Shown: positions 16,434-24,354 of the stretch, piece after piece | Position numbering within the stretch: position 1 is the first letter of the stretch | Layout of the letters: each line of letters starts with the position of its first letter | Origin: Clostridiales bacterium | Lineage (GTDB): Bacteria; Bacillota; Clostridia; Oscillospirales; Acutalibacteraceae | Assembly (NCBI GenBank): GCA_019415925.1 | Contig: DXYG01000010.1 | Span: 1 to 49,566 of the forward strand | Direction of reading: 5' to 3' | Length of the DNA: 49,566 bases | The notes under the pieces: generated by a model | What the model was told of the DNA's origin: nothing | The model's database searches: none | Seen by the model: only the letters and a program-made list of their open reading frames with translations | Translations under genes and position numbers: made by a program

Positions 16434-18041
16434 TTATCTGATTTTATCTAACAACGGCTGAATATAGCTCATCAGTTGTTCGTAAGAACCGATAGTGATA
16501 AACAGAAAAATACCGCCGTTAATAAGTGCCAGAATAATATTGAGAATTCCGAGCCCCGCTGAAGCTTCAGAGAAAGAAATAAACGCAGTAATAATAGCGC
16601 CGATTGCGAGTATAACCATAAAGCACATTGATATGATTAAATAGTTCTGTTCAAGGATTAAAAGCAACACCAGATTTGCTATTGTAAATAAAATCAAAAT
16701 AACCGACAGGCTTTGGTGAGTTTCGGGTCCTATTTCATCAAGTATCAATGCTGCAAATATAGCGAGAGCACACAGCACAAGACCGCCGCCTATGCCTATA
16801 ATCCACTGCCAGACAGACCACGAGAAATCTCCCGGCCATATAAAGAATAAAAGCGCACTTAACACCGCCGCTATTATGTTAGGCGGCATATACTTTTCCT
16901 CTTGCTCAATATGGGTAAAGACTGCGTTTGCAACAGAGCCTGCAAAAATGAACGCCATCAGGATTCTGAAAATAATACCAACGCTTTCTTCGCCGAGAAA
17001 ACACCGCAGTAAAATGTTTCCTGCAAACAATATCGGGATAATAACAGTCAGCGTCTGGCATTTATAATTGTCGATAAAATTTTCAAAAAGGAATGAAAGT
17101 CCTACAGATGCCGCTGCAAGGACAAGCCCCGAGCCTATTCCGATAAACCACTGATTGCCTGTCCACGATAAATCTCCCGGCCATATAAAGAATAAAAGCG
17201 CACTTAACACCGCCACTATTATATTAGGCGGCATATACTTTTCCTCTTGCTCAATATGGGTAAAGACAGCGTTTGCAACAGAGCCTGCAAAAATGAACGC
17301 CATCAGGATTCTGAAAATAATACCAACGCTTTCTTCGCCGAGAAAACACCGCAGTAAAATGTTTCCTGCAAACAATATCGGGATAATAACAGTCAGCGTC
17401 TGGCATTTATAATTGTCGATAAAATTTTCAAAAAGGAATGAAAGTCCTACAGATGCCGCTGCAAGGACAAGCCCCGAGCCTATTCCGATAAACCACTGAT
17501 TGCCTGTCCAATCAAGATTCATAAACAAAGCGACAAGTCCAAAAATAGCAAAAGCTCCGCACAAAACAAGCAAGCCAATCAGAATGAACTTTGGCATCTT
17601 AAAGCCTTCACCATACTCTGTGTTATCATCAGGTTTCTCCTGCGGTTTTGCGGTTTGTGCGTCGTCTGTTATTTTTTTCGGTTTTTTCGTGTTTTTCCCT
17701 TTATCCGTAACCGCCGACGGACTTATTGAAAGCGCCTCTGCAATTATATTTATTGTTTCTCTTGCAACGCCTTCGTCCATATCGGTGTTTGAAATCAGAC
17801 GGCTGACCGATTCATTTATGTAAAGCTCTGCGCCCTTTTTGTCCTTTTTTGCTTTCAGCAGTATTTCAACAGAGCCTGCTTCGAGCGACATTTTTATTCT
17901 TCGCCGCTGTTTGGCATTTGAATCTCCCGGTGCAAGGTCAGAAAGAATTGCATAAACACGCCTTTGCTCCAGAAAAATATCTTCACCGTAGCTTTTTGCA
18001 ATCTGCCTGAGCACCTCTGCAATGCTTTTCTCGTCCTTCAT
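16434..18041 (-). CDS. Polytopic membrane protein with recent internal duplication
   Basis: A 535-residue protein. The N-terminal 110 residues are a soluble helical domain (SIAEVLRQIAKSYGEDIF.., QRRRIKMSLEAG) followed by a Lys-rich linker. Then come about 13 membrane helices, starting with FILIGLLVLCGAFAIFGLVA. A block of 115 residues with four helices (QWFIGIGSGLVL.., CQTLTVIIPILFAG, FRILMAFIFAGSVANAVF, NIIVAVLSALLFFIWPG) occurs twice in tandem almost without change, and a third, diverged start (WQWIIGIGGGLVL) follows. It is the only integral membrane protein of the cargo and may be its membrane anchor or sensor. The soluble domain resembles N-terminal domains on other clostridial signalling proteins (inference). 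Confidence 0.85.
   Translation of the reverse strand: MKDEKSIAEVLRQIAKSYGEDIFLEQRRVYAILSDLAPGDSNAKQRRRIKMSLEAGSVEILLKAKKDKKGAELYINESVSRLISNTDMDEGVARETINIIAEALSISPSAVTDKGKNTKKPKKITDDAQTAKPQEKPDDNTEYGEGFKMPKFILIGLLVLCGAFAIFGLVALFMNLDWTGNQWFIGIGSGLVLAAASVGLSFLFENFIDNYKCQTLTVIIPILFAGNILLRCFLGEESVGIIFRILMAFIFAGSVANAVFTHIEQEEKYMPPNIIVAVLSALLFFIWPGDLSWTGNQWFIGIGSGLVLAAASVGLSFLFENFIDNYKCQTLTVIIPILFAGNILLRCFLGEESVGIIFRILMAFIFAGSVANAVFTHIEQEEKYMPPNIIAAVLSALLFFIWPGDFSWSVWQWIIGIGGGLVLCALAIFAALILDEIGPETHQSLSVILILFTIANLVLLLILEQNYLIISMCFMVILAIGAIITAFISFSEASAGLGILNIILALINGGIFLFITIGSYEQLMSYIQPLLDKIR
16825..17514. repeat. 345-bp tandem duplication inside the membrane-protein gene
   Basis: Copies lie at 16825-17169 and 17170-17514. 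The period is 345 bp, exactly 115 codons. I count three base differences (near the start of the copies: GCTATTATGTT/ACTATTATATT and ACTGCG/ACAGCG). The reading frame is kept, so it adds a four-helix module. Confidence 0.95.
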
Positions 18042-18106
18042 TGTCTGATTAACCCCGTTCTACTCATAGTGTTTTTCTCTCTTTGGTAACAGAATATTTT
18101 AGTATT

Positions 18107-18394
18107 TCAAAAAAACCGCACAAGCTTTAATGTGTACTGATGACCGCCGTCCATTGAGCGTGGGCGGTAAAACTCACCGTTTTCCTTTGTAACAGTCCAG
18201 TTTTTTATCAACTCGCCGTCATGACGGATATAGGAAACCTTAACAAAATCCTTACTGATCTCATCAATATTCCAATATGAGCCGCCGTTATCCATACCCT
18301 TAATCTTTCCGACGGCAAGGGGTACACGTACGATCTTTACTTTTCTTGTCCTTTTTCCTACTGCCCAGAATTCATCAGTTATTTTCAGTTTCAT
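18107..18394 (-). CDS. Small protein of the SMDGG-signature family (copy A)
   Basis: A 95-residue, all-beta-looking basic protein beginning MKLKITDEFWAVGK. Near its end is FYRPRSMDGGHQYTLKL (about 76-91). The same signature, [FY]Y.P.SMDGG..Y, occurs in two other proteins of this cluster (genes at 18478 and 24355), each after a similar N-terminus (MK[LI].I.E.W). I do not recognise the family. It comprises only this domain, so it defines the domain size at about 90 residues. The gap to the preceding gene is 83 bases, to the following one 65 bases. Confidence 0.75.
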   Translation of the reverse strand: MKLKITDEFWAVGKRTRKVKIVRVPLAVGKIKGMDNGGSYWNIDEISKDFVKVSYIRHDGELIKNWTVTKENGEFYRPRSMDGGHQYTLKLVRFF

Positions 18395-18477
18395 ATGTAT
18401 CCTCGTTTTGATTCTCCAGAGCCAACAACATTGTGTTTTCTCCTTATAAACTTCATAATTATCGTTTGTTCATATTG

Positions 18478-19140
18478 TTACCATACCCAGCTTTTATCGG
18501 GTTCATCGTCTTTATCATCGTTTTCATTCAGGTATTTTTGCGCTTCAAGTCGATCGGAAAAGACAGATAATCTGTATTTTCCGTCGTCAAAATCCTTCTC
18601 AAATTTGTTATTCGGGTCGAGTATTATTGTTTCTGAATACTCGCCCTTATGAAATACAGTAAATGTGATTCCTGAATCGGTTATATCATCAATCCGAAAA
18701 CGATATCGTTCCTTTGTCTGCCCAAAAATCATGCCGCTTTCGTCATATACGGCATAATAGCAATCCCACGGGGTTGTCACAATAATTTCACAAGCAGACG
18801 GAGGGCACGACCAATATATCATACCGTTGTTCCACGGTGTGTTATCAAGATGTTTCACAATCTCCTCATCATTACGGAAAAGCGTAAAGGTATAGTTATA
18901 GCCTCCGTCCATTGATGCCGGAGAATAATAGCCTTCTGTTTCATAGGTTATTTCTTTTTCAAATAAAACTTCTCCGCTAAAACCGTACATTGTGAGCTTG
19001 GCTCTGCCATCATCTATCACATGAATTTTGTAGAAGTCCAAATTGGCAGAAAAGGTTTCATATTTACAGTCAAACACATAAAAATCATATTGGCTTTCGA
19101 CACCGACGCCCCATTTTTCTATCATCATCAGAATTTTCAT
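18478..19140 (-). CDS. SMDGG-signature protein (copy B) with extra C-terminal half
   Basis: A 220-residue acidic protein. Residues 1-90 match the SMDGG family (start MKILMMIEKWGV, signature YYSPASMDGGYNYTFTLF at 71-88). Residues 105-205 (CEIIVTTPWDCYYAVYDESG, then YRFRIDDITDSGITFTVF and KYRLSVFS) look like a second, diverged beta domain. The tail is very acidic and ends KSWVW. The ATG overlaps the stop of the small zinc-ribbon gene (ATGA), so the two are translationally coupled. Function unknown; a cytoplasmic binding module is my best guess. Confidence 0.75.
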   Translation of the reverse strand: MKILMMIEKWGVGVESQYDFYVFDCKYETFSANLDFYKIHVIDDGRAKLTMYGFSGEVLFEKEITYETEGYYSPASMDGGYNYTFTLFRNDEEIVKHLDNTPWNNGMIYWSCPPSACEIIVTTPWDCYYAVYDESGMIFGQTKERYRFRIDDITDSGITFTVFHKGEYSETIILDPNNKFEKDFDDGKYRLSVFSDRLEAQKYLNENDDKDDEPDKSWVW

Positions 19141-19334
19141 TTATTGCTGTCCGACTTTTCTGTATTCTCTTTAGAAACCTCTGATTCATCTGACCGAAAA
19201 CTCTCGCCGCAATCGCCGCACAGCCACATATCAAAGGCTATGTCAATCATCACATCTCTGCCGTATTTTGAAATCGCACCTGCACCGTCCATACAGGTAA
19301 CATTGGTACTGCCGCACTTCGGGCATTTTATCAT
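19137..19334 (-). CDS. Small zinc-ribbon protein
   Basis: A protein of about 65 residues with two CxxC knuckles, CPKCGSTNV and CGDCGESF, separated by about 27 residues, forming a zinc ribbon, followed by a charged Ser/Glu/Lys tail. I start at the ATG (19334) that gives MIKCPKCGS. A GTG at 19349 with AGGAG upstream is the alternative. It overlaps the SMDGG gene downstream by four bases. Likely a partner or adaptor of the downstream protein; nothing more can be said. Confidence 0.75.
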   Translation of the reverse strand: MIKCPKCGSTNVTCMDGAGAISKYGRDVMIDIAFDMWLCGDCGESFRSDESEVSKENTEKSDSNK

Positions 19335-19407
19335 TGCATTTCCACCCACTGTAATTCACTCCTGTTTGCTGATATTAAAAAACGCATAACCTACAAATTT
19401 TATTTAA

Positions 19408-21036
19408 TTATTCTCTCCCGACGCCCGACATAAAACGGTAACGGTTTGCCTTTTCTTTATCGGCAGGAATACCGTCCTTGCCGTTTGTGTAAATATCAAT
19501 CAGGCGGTACATTGCGTTAAGGACGCCGCCCTCTGCCGCCTGTATATAAAACAGCAGTGCGACTGTCATATCCTTTTCACAGCCGAGAGCATTTTCGTAG
19601 AAATATCCGATTTGATACATAGCGTAGCTGTCGCCTGCATCTGCCGCACGGGAAGCCCACAAAAATGCATGCTCGTCATTCTTTTCACAGGGATAGCCGT
19701 AATGATAAGCTGTGGCGATATGCGGCATAATCCGGACACAGCCGCCCTGTGCCGCCAGCAGATACCAAGCAAACTGCGCTTTGTGCTGTTCACGTATATT
19801 GTCGGTTACTTTGGCTAAATCCGTCACTTGTTTCCAGAAAGGCACATCGATATCTCTCAGCGCACGGTCACCCAAAGCAAGAATTGCTGTTTCACAGCCT
19901 TTCTCTGCCGCTTTGCGGTAATATTCATCGGCTTTTTCTTCATCGTAAAATTCAGCATCTGAGGGGTCACTGTACAGCTCGGCATAGAATAACAATGCAT
20001 CAATCTGTCCGGCATCAGCCGCACGCTCAACATATTCCATCGCCAGCCCGTCGTCCTCGGGCGCATCAAGCTCCATAGCCATATACCACAATGCATCAAT
20101 ATTTCCTTTATCAATCTGTTCCTGCAAAATCTCGGTAACAGGGCGCAAATCAAAGCCTTCCTCAAGACGAGCCTTTGCTTTTATATCTCCTCTGCCTGCC
20201 GCTTGTTCGCACCATTTTTTAGCTTCTGCCGCTTTGATATCTTTGACACCGTCGTCATGCATTTCCCAGAGTACATAGCAAGCGTAGTTACTGCCTTTTT
20301 CCGCAGAACGGCGAAGATATGTAAGACCTTCATCTATGTCTTTTGAGCAACCGATACCGTATACACACATATATCCGATTTCAGCCATAGCTTCGGTATG
20401 CTCAAGCTCTGCCGCATTATAGAGCGGATACCACGCATCATTCCAATTAAGCTCCTCTATCAGCTCCATACCCTTTTGATAGAGCTTTTCGCCTTCATCT
20501 TCCGCTTTGCGGCGGCAGTAAAGCGCTCTTTCCTGCACGGAATAGTCTGCCTGAACAGCGCAATAGCAACACTCGGCTTCTTTCCACTGACCTGTCATCT
20601 CATTGAGAATACCCTTTTTTATCAGCACATTGTCTGCCTGCTCGCTTTGTAAGCTGTAAAGCATTCTTTCTGCAAAACCAAGCTGAATTTTTACCAGATC
20701 GGAAACTGAAAAATATTTTGAAACAAATACAGCGTCAGACTCATTTCCGAGAGGGAAGTCACCGTCAAGCTTGCTGTCCTCATCGTCCTGTATGCGAGCT
20801 GTTTCAATGTAATAACTGTCATCATGAAATGAACAGCCCCTCAGGCTTTCTCGTTTTTCCTGCAATCGTTGTTCGTACAGCTTATATGCAAGATCTGCTC
20901 TGGAAATTAATTTTCTGATAATCTCCTCTTTTTCGGGATAATCATCTAAGTATGACGTATATTCAGACAGCCATTGTGAAAGCTGTGATTTTGCATCGCC
21001 GTTATAATCCAAATTCAATACAGTTTCAGGTCTCAT
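19408..21036 (-). CDS. Sel1-repeat (TPR-like) protein, large
   Basis: A protein of about 542 residues. The N-terminal 170 residues are helical without clear repeats. From about 190 on, Sel1-like repeats follow: NAAELEHTEAMAEIGYMC, RSAEKGSNYACYVLWEM, RAADAGQIDALLFYAELY, KAAEKGCETAILALGD, RAADAGDSYAMYQIGYFY and QAAEGGVLNAMYRLIDIY. Such alpha-solenoids bind other proteins. The ATG at 21036 has AGGAGG eight bases upstream, better than the in-frame GTG at 21045. Two more Sel1 genes (22543, 25233) are in the same cargo, so protein scaffolding is a theme of this system. Confidence 0.85.
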   Translation of the reverse strand: MRPETVLNLDYNGDAKSQLSQWLSEYTSYLDDYPEKEEIIRKLISRADLAYKLYEQRLQEKRESLRGCSFHDDSYYIETARIQDDEDSKLDGDFPLGNESDAVFVSKYFSVSDLVKIQLGFAERMLYSLQSEQADNVLIKKGILNEMTGQWKEAECCYCAVQADYSVQERALYCRRKAEDEGEKLYQKGMELIEELNWNDAWYPLYNAAELEHTEAMAEIGYMCVYGIGCSKDIDEGLTYLRRSAEKGSNYACYVLWEMHDDGVKDIKAAEAKKWCEQAAGRGDIKAKARLEEGFDLRPVTEILQEQIDKGNIDALWYMAMELDAPEDDGLAMEYVERAADAGQIDALLFYAELYSDPSDAEFYDEEKADEYYRKAAEKGCETAILALGDRALRDIDVPFWKQVTDLAKVTDNIREQHKAQFAWYLLAAQGGCVRIMPHIATAYHYGYPCEKNDEHAFLWASRAADAGDSYAMYQIGYFYENALGCEKDMTVALLFYIQAAEGGVLNAMYRLIDIYTNGKDGIPADKEKANRYRFMSGVGRE

Positions 21037-21054
21037 ATGCTGCACCTCCTGACT

Positions 21055-21369
21055 TTAGATTTCTGTCAGAGTAAAGTCGATTACTATTTTTTCGGCTCCG
21101 ATTTCCTTTTCAGCGTGAGCCTTTCCGTCCTCAAGCTCATAATAATCTGACCAGAAATACTCAATTTTGCCGTTTTGTTTAATATTAAGCGTTCTCATAG
21201 AGTAACCTGTATCACCGTCAAGCATTACATTCCTTGAAAAAGGATATTCATCCGGCAAATGAACCATTGTTCCCTTTATATACGGAACTGTCGCTTCAGC
21301 CTTATGAACAGTACCGTCAGGTGATGTTGAAGTTGCCTTTATGTGAAGCATTTGCTTTTTATCGGTCAT
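21055..21369 (-). CDS. TVPY..DEYPF-family small protein
   Basis: A 104-residue protein, probably all-beta. It shares the signature TVPYIKGTMVHLPDEYPFSR with the C-terminal part of the zinc-ribbon protein encoded at 22050-22526 (TVPYKDGTYSLGDEYPFNR) and the preceding strand (IKATSTSPDG / VTATAVGGG). I do not know the family. The ribosome site GAGGAGG is seven bases before the ATG. It lies between the Sel1 gene and the DUF1963 gene with short gaps and is surely in the operon. Confidence 0.75.
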   Translation of the reverse strand: MTDKKQMLHIKATSTSPDGTVHKAEATVPYIKGTMVHLPDEYPFSRNVMLDGDTGYSMRTLNIKQNGKIEYFWSDYYELEDGKAHAEKEIGAEKIVIDFTLTEI

Positions 21370-21426
21370 TTCAGTTACCTCCTCATTTAGTATATAGGAT
21401 ATAGGCAGATTTGTTCTGCTTTCTAT

Positions 21427-22053
21427 TTAACTGTATATCTGCATAATCCGTACATCGGAAAAATCCTGTTTTCTGAGCTTTTCAGGCTCAATGTAAAAGC
21501 ACAGCACTCCGTCACCGGAGAAATCTAACACCATTTCATCTGTTTCCATTGAGTCAATCTGCAACAGCATCTGCCAGCCGTCAATTACATCGTACATCGT
21601 GCCGTAATCAAGTGACGGAACACCGAGCAGAAGATGAGTAGAGTCCCTGTCGTCAAGATAACCTGTATCTACATTTTCAAATTCAAGCTTCATTTCCCTC
21701 ATAGAAAGGTCATCGCCGTTTTCATCTACCAGGTGCATCTCTTTCAGAAAATTTATATCGCCGTTATAATACAGCACCCTTGCCGCCTGCTTGTCTGACG
21801 GCTCATAGGGCATTTCGTCCAGATCATAGAAAAAGTAGAGCATACCTGTTTTGGGGAGCAAGCCGTCCTTGTCATAAGCGGCAATGTCTGCACAATTGAT
21901 CTGACACATAAAGGTAAGGTCGTACAGCTGGCCGTCTATTTCGATTGACGGCCATTCAAAGCCCTCCCAAACATCGGGATTTCCGAAAAACTTAGAGCTT
22001 CCGACAGGGAGCCTATCATTACTGTATATCGGTTTTAAACGAATACTGTTCAT
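21427..22053 (-). CDS. DUF1963 / YwqG-family protein
   Basis: A 208-residue protein with the hallmarks of the YwqG/DUF1963 fold: VGSSKFFGNPDVW near residue 20, FMCQINCADIA, LLPKTGMLYFFYDLDEM, LLLGVPS, and a C-terminal LLQIDSME.. FYIEPEKL segment. The fold is beta-rich and cytoplasmic; its biochemical role is not known. A second copy is fused to an SMDGG domain in the same cargo (24355-25230). The ATG overlaps the stop of the upstream gene (ATGA), with GGAGGAACAG before it. Confidence 0.85.
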   Translation of the reverse strand: MNSIRLKPIYSNDRLPVGSSKFFGNPDVWEGFEWPSIEIDGQLYDLTFMCQINCADIAAYDKDGLLPKTGMLYFFYDLDEMPYEPSDKQAARVLYYNGDINFLKEMHLVDENGDDLSMREMKLEFENVDTGYLDDRDSTHLLLGVPSLDYGTMYDVIDGWQMLLQIDSMETDEMVLDFSGDGVLCFYIEPEKLRKQDFSDVRIMQIYS

Positions 22054-22526
22054 ATCTGTTCCTCCATATCTGCGCTGATTGTCAGTGTGATCGTTTCTTC
22101 CACCGGATGCTTATCAGGAGCATAGGCTGTAAGATGCTTTACGATTCGGACAGGCTGTTCGTTGAGCTTCACGGTTTCACAGGCTATGGTGATTTTCTCA
22201 CCCTTGACTGTAATGCTATCAAAGGAATATGGCGGGTTTTCATCAGTCGCCCTGCGGTTAAACGGATACTCATCACCGAGAGAATATGTACCGTCCTTAT
22301 ACGGAACAGTCTTTTCAGCAGTTATGGTCACACCACCGCCGACTGCCGTTGCCGTAACCTTTATAACAGGCTCTATATAATCAAGAATGTTATCCGAATA
22401 CTCTGATATTGTTCTTCCGCAATCCGCACATACTGTTTTTTGGGGACGGCGGTCAAAGGGATTTCCGTTTTCGCCGCCTGTGGTTTCAACACGGGACGAG
22501 CCGCAATAAGGGCAAATAAACTTCAT
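22050..22526 (-). CDS. Zinc-ribbon protein with TVPY..DEYPF domain
   Basis: A 158-residue protein. A zinc ribbon opens it (CPYCGSSRV, CADCGRTI, residues 5-40). A beta domain then shares TVPYKDGTYSLGDEYPFNR with the small protein at 21055. The C-terminal strand is LTAYAPDKHPVEETITLTIS. The ribbon also resembles that of the 70-residue protein at 19137, so ribbons and beta modules seem to be exchanged within the operon. AAAAGGAG precedes the ATG. Confidence 0.78.
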   Translation of the reverse strand: MKFICPYCGSSRVETTGGENGNPFDRRPQKTVCADCGRTISEYSDNILDYIEPVIKVTATAVGGGVTITAEKTVPYKDGTYSLGDEYPFNRRATDENPPYSFDSITVKGEKITIACETVKLNEQPVRIVKHLTAYAPDKHPVEETITLTISADMEEQI

Positions 22527-22542
22527 AATTTAAATCTCCTTT

Positions 22543-22773
22543 TTAACTGTGCGCCTGAACTGCGACGCTGTCATCAAAGCTGTAGTCTTTTATCCATTCT
22601 TCTGCCGGTGCATATCCGGCTTCTGCCGCTTGCGCTATCCATTGTGCCGCCTCAGACATATCAAAAGGCATTTCTTTGCCCAGCTGATAACAGATTCCGA
22701 GCTGATACATCGCATACGGCTTTCCCATTTTAGCCGATTTTACAAGCTTTCTTATTTTTTTAGGTTTACTCAT
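22543..22773 (-). CDS. Short Sel1-repeat protein, first gene of cargo operon 2
   Basis: A 76-residue protein with about one and a half Sel1 repeats (KSAKMGKPYAMYQLGICY, QAAEAGYAPAEEWI). AGGAGGCGGTC precedes the ATG. It is the first gene of the operon that runs to 10042, 48 bases after the shared leader element at 22821-22847. Confidence 0.75.
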   Translation of the reverse strand: MSKPKKIRKLVKSAKMGKPYAMYQLGICYQLGKEMPFDMSEAAQWIAQAAEAGYAPAEEWIKDYSFDDSVAVQAHS

Positions 22774-22820
22774 ATGACCGCCTCCTGTGTCATAATTATT
22801 ATCTCATTTTTACTTAAGGC

Positions 22821-22847
22821 TAAGGTCAACGCTTAGGCGACATTTTT
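22821..22847 (-). promoter_or_regulatory. Shared 27-nt leader element, copy 2
   Basis: TAAGGTC(9 nt)GCGACATTTTT in plus-strand reading. It agrees with the element at 25998-26024 at 21 of 27 positions and has the same length. It ends 48 bases before the first gene of operon 2 (51 bases in operon 1). The flanks also share TTGCAAGATA. Operator or leader RNA; a DNA site is more likely because the hairpin is weak in this copy. Confidence 0.55.
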
Positions 22848-22851
22848 CCTT

Positions 22852-22879
22852 TTGCAATCATTTTGCAATAATATTGCAA
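22852..22879. promoter_or_regulatory. Palindromic operator TTGCAATA-A-TATTGCAA plus half-site
   Basis: A 17-bp palindrome at 22863-22879 and a third half-site TTGCAAT at 22852-22858 lie between the divergent RHH gene and operon 2. Ribbon-helix-helix proteins bind such short repeated palindromes, so autoregulation by the neighbouring RHH protein is likely (inference). A promoter for the RHH gene (TTACTT-17-TATAGT, about 22887-22915) begins just downstream. Confidence 0.6.
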
Positions 22880-22946
22880 GATAGTTTACTTGTTTATTTT
22901 TATGATTTTATAGTGCATAATAGTGTATATGAAGAGGTGCAAATGT

Positions 22947-23138
22947 ATGTTAGAATTTGAAAGAGGATTTGAGTCGGTTAATAAAACATTCCGTATTCCC
23001 GTGCATATTGTTGAGCAATTAGAAGTGCTTGCAGGAGAATACAACACATCTGTAAACAAAATTGTGATACAATGCTTAGAATATGCGCTTGATAATACAG
23101 CCGACATCAATCACAGTGACAATAAAGATAAATCTTAA
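22947..23138 (+). CDS. Ribbon-helix-helix (CopG/Arc-like) regulator
   Basis: The only plus-strand gene in the cargo. The 63-residue product shows the RHH pattern: a beta strand (NKTFRIP), a helix (VHIVEQLEVLAGEYN) and a second helix opening with TSVNKIVIQCLEYAL. The ATG at 22947 follows GAAGAGGTGC; an upstream in-frame ATG at 22923 lacks a ribosome site. It is divergent from operon 2, converges with operon 1, and ends at a strong terminator. It probably represses itself and the cargo operons through the TTGCAA sites. Confidence 0.8.
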   Translation: MLEFERGFESVNKTFRIPVHIVEQLEVLAGEYNTSVNKIVIQCLEYALDNTADINHSDNKDKS

Positions 23139-23143
23139 GCACA

Positions 23144-23166
23144 CCGCCTTAGGGCGGCTTTTTTAT
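23144..23166 (+). terminator. Terminator of the RHH gene
   Basis: CCGCC (23144-23148) pairs with GGCGG (23153-23157) over a four-base loop, followed by C and six T on the plus strand, five bases after the RHH stop. Confidence 0.85.
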
Positions 23167-23169
23167 TGC

Positions 23170-23652
23170 TTAAAAGACATCAAAGCCGAAATGCTCCAGC
23201 ACCTCATTTATCGCAAAAAAGTCATATACCTTTTTATCAATAAAAAACGCTATTGCCAGATCGTAATCCTCAGCAGGAGAAAGGCTGTATCCGGCTGAAA
23301 ATAACAGCTGATCAGCTTCCTCACGATTAAGCTCCAAGGCTAAGCAGAGTGCAATTACAGTCTTTTTGCAGGGAATATATTTTTTATTTGAACGGATTTT
23401 TGAGAACAGCCGTCTGTCAATCCGGGCCTTTTTGTATACATCGCTGTCTTTTTGTCCGGTGCGGTCAATAAGGAGAAAAAGCCGCTCGTTAAATGAGAGT
23501 GAACGGTTAAAGCTTAAATACAAATCCACCTCGCTTGCGTCAATCTCCATCATCACCAAAGGAGTATGAAACGCTGTTTTGTAATCAGCTTTTCTGACCT
23601 CACCGCCGTTTTCTATAAACTGCTTACATTCCTGTATAAGGCCGTCTGTCAC
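23170..23652 (-). CDS. HTH protein like the C-terminal domain of macro-domain proteins
   Basis: A 160-residue protein. From about residue 55 it follows the sequence RLFLLIDRTGQKDSDVYKKA, then RIDRRLFSKIRSNKKYIP.. LALELNREEADQLL, a helix-turn-helix with helical tail. I know this arrangement as the C-terminal part of many clostridial macro-domain (Appr-1''-p processing) proteins. Here it stands alone with a different, short N-terminus. The start is GTG at 23652, with AGGAG rather far (12 bases) upstream. It is the last gene of operon 1 and converges on the RHH gene. A regulator or ADP-ribose-linked adaptor is possible. Confidence 0.7.
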   Translation of the reverse strand: MTDGLIQECKQFIENGGEVRKADYKTAFHTPLVMMEIDASEVDLYLSFNRSLSFNERLFLLIDRTGQKDSDVYKKARIDRRLFSKIRSNKKYIPCKKTVIALCLALELNREEADQLLFSAGYSLSPAEDYDLAIAFFIDKKVYDFFAINEVLEHFGFDVF

Positions 23653-23684
23653 CTCTGTTCACGCTCCTTTTTCAATTATGCTTA

Positions 23685-24344
23685 TTAATCAAAATGAAAA
23701 TCAGGGTTTAATTCTATTTCTGATTTCCAGTCTATGCCGTACTCTTTGAGCAGTTTTCTCCTGAGTCCGGCACTTTCAAAGGGGTGCATATTTTTTGTAC
23801 CCGCTTCGTCCATTCTGCGCTCAACCTCATCTATAACAGATAAGTATTCTTCGCTTAGTTCTATCGGGTCGTGCTTAAGACCCAAAGGCTTGGAAAGCAC
23901 CTGTTCTTCAAGTGCTTTCCTGTCCTTATCCGGAAGAAAGCTTTTTGAAAGCTCAGATAAATCTGTGCAGTCATCGTAAGCATAATAATTTCTTACACGG
24001 AGCGCAGAGTAATAATCGTCCGAAGAATTTTCCTGAGTTACTGAAAATATGTCAGCCTGCACCGCAAGCAACTCAATAAGCTTATTGTAATACCTCACGC
24101 TGACAGAGCACCGCCACATTTTCTCATATTCCTCTGCAAGATACCTGACTGCGAGAATAATGTTGCACAAAGTGTCCTTATCCCACGGCTGTTGTGTATC
24201 AAGCTGAGCGTTCACAATTTCAGCTATTTCAGCAAGAGCCGCCGAATCCTTATAGGTAGGAGCCGCATATTTATGCTCTTTTCGTGCTTCGATTTCCTGT
24301 ATAAGCTCTGCAATACGCTTTACATTTTGTTCAGTAAACGGCAT
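23685..24344 (-). CDS. Unrecognised helical protein of cargo operon 1
   Basis: A protein of about 219 residues, acidic and helix-rich (VKRIAELIQEIEARKEHKY.., ILAVRYLAEEYEKMW), with Tyr-rich middle part (DDYYSALRVRNYYAYDDC) and C-terminus ending PDFHFD. No known motif, membrane segment or signal was seen. The ATG at 24344 has AAGGTGG five bases upstream; the in-frame GTG at 24353 would sit inside that site. It follows the SMDGG-DUF1963 gene after 10 bases, so it is in the operon. Confidence 0.7.
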   Translation of the reverse strand: MPFTEQNVKRIAELIQEIEARKEHKYAAPTYKDSAALAEIAEIVNAQLDTQQPWDKDTLCNIILAVRYLAEEYEKMWRCSVSVRYYNKLIELLAVQADIFSVTQENSSDDYYSALRVRNYYAYDDCTDLSELSKSFLPDKDRKALEEQVLSKPLGLKHDPIELSEEYLSVIDEVERRMDEAGTKNMHPFESAGLRRKLLKEYGIDWKSEIELNPDFHFD

Positions 24345-24354
24345 ATTTGCCACC

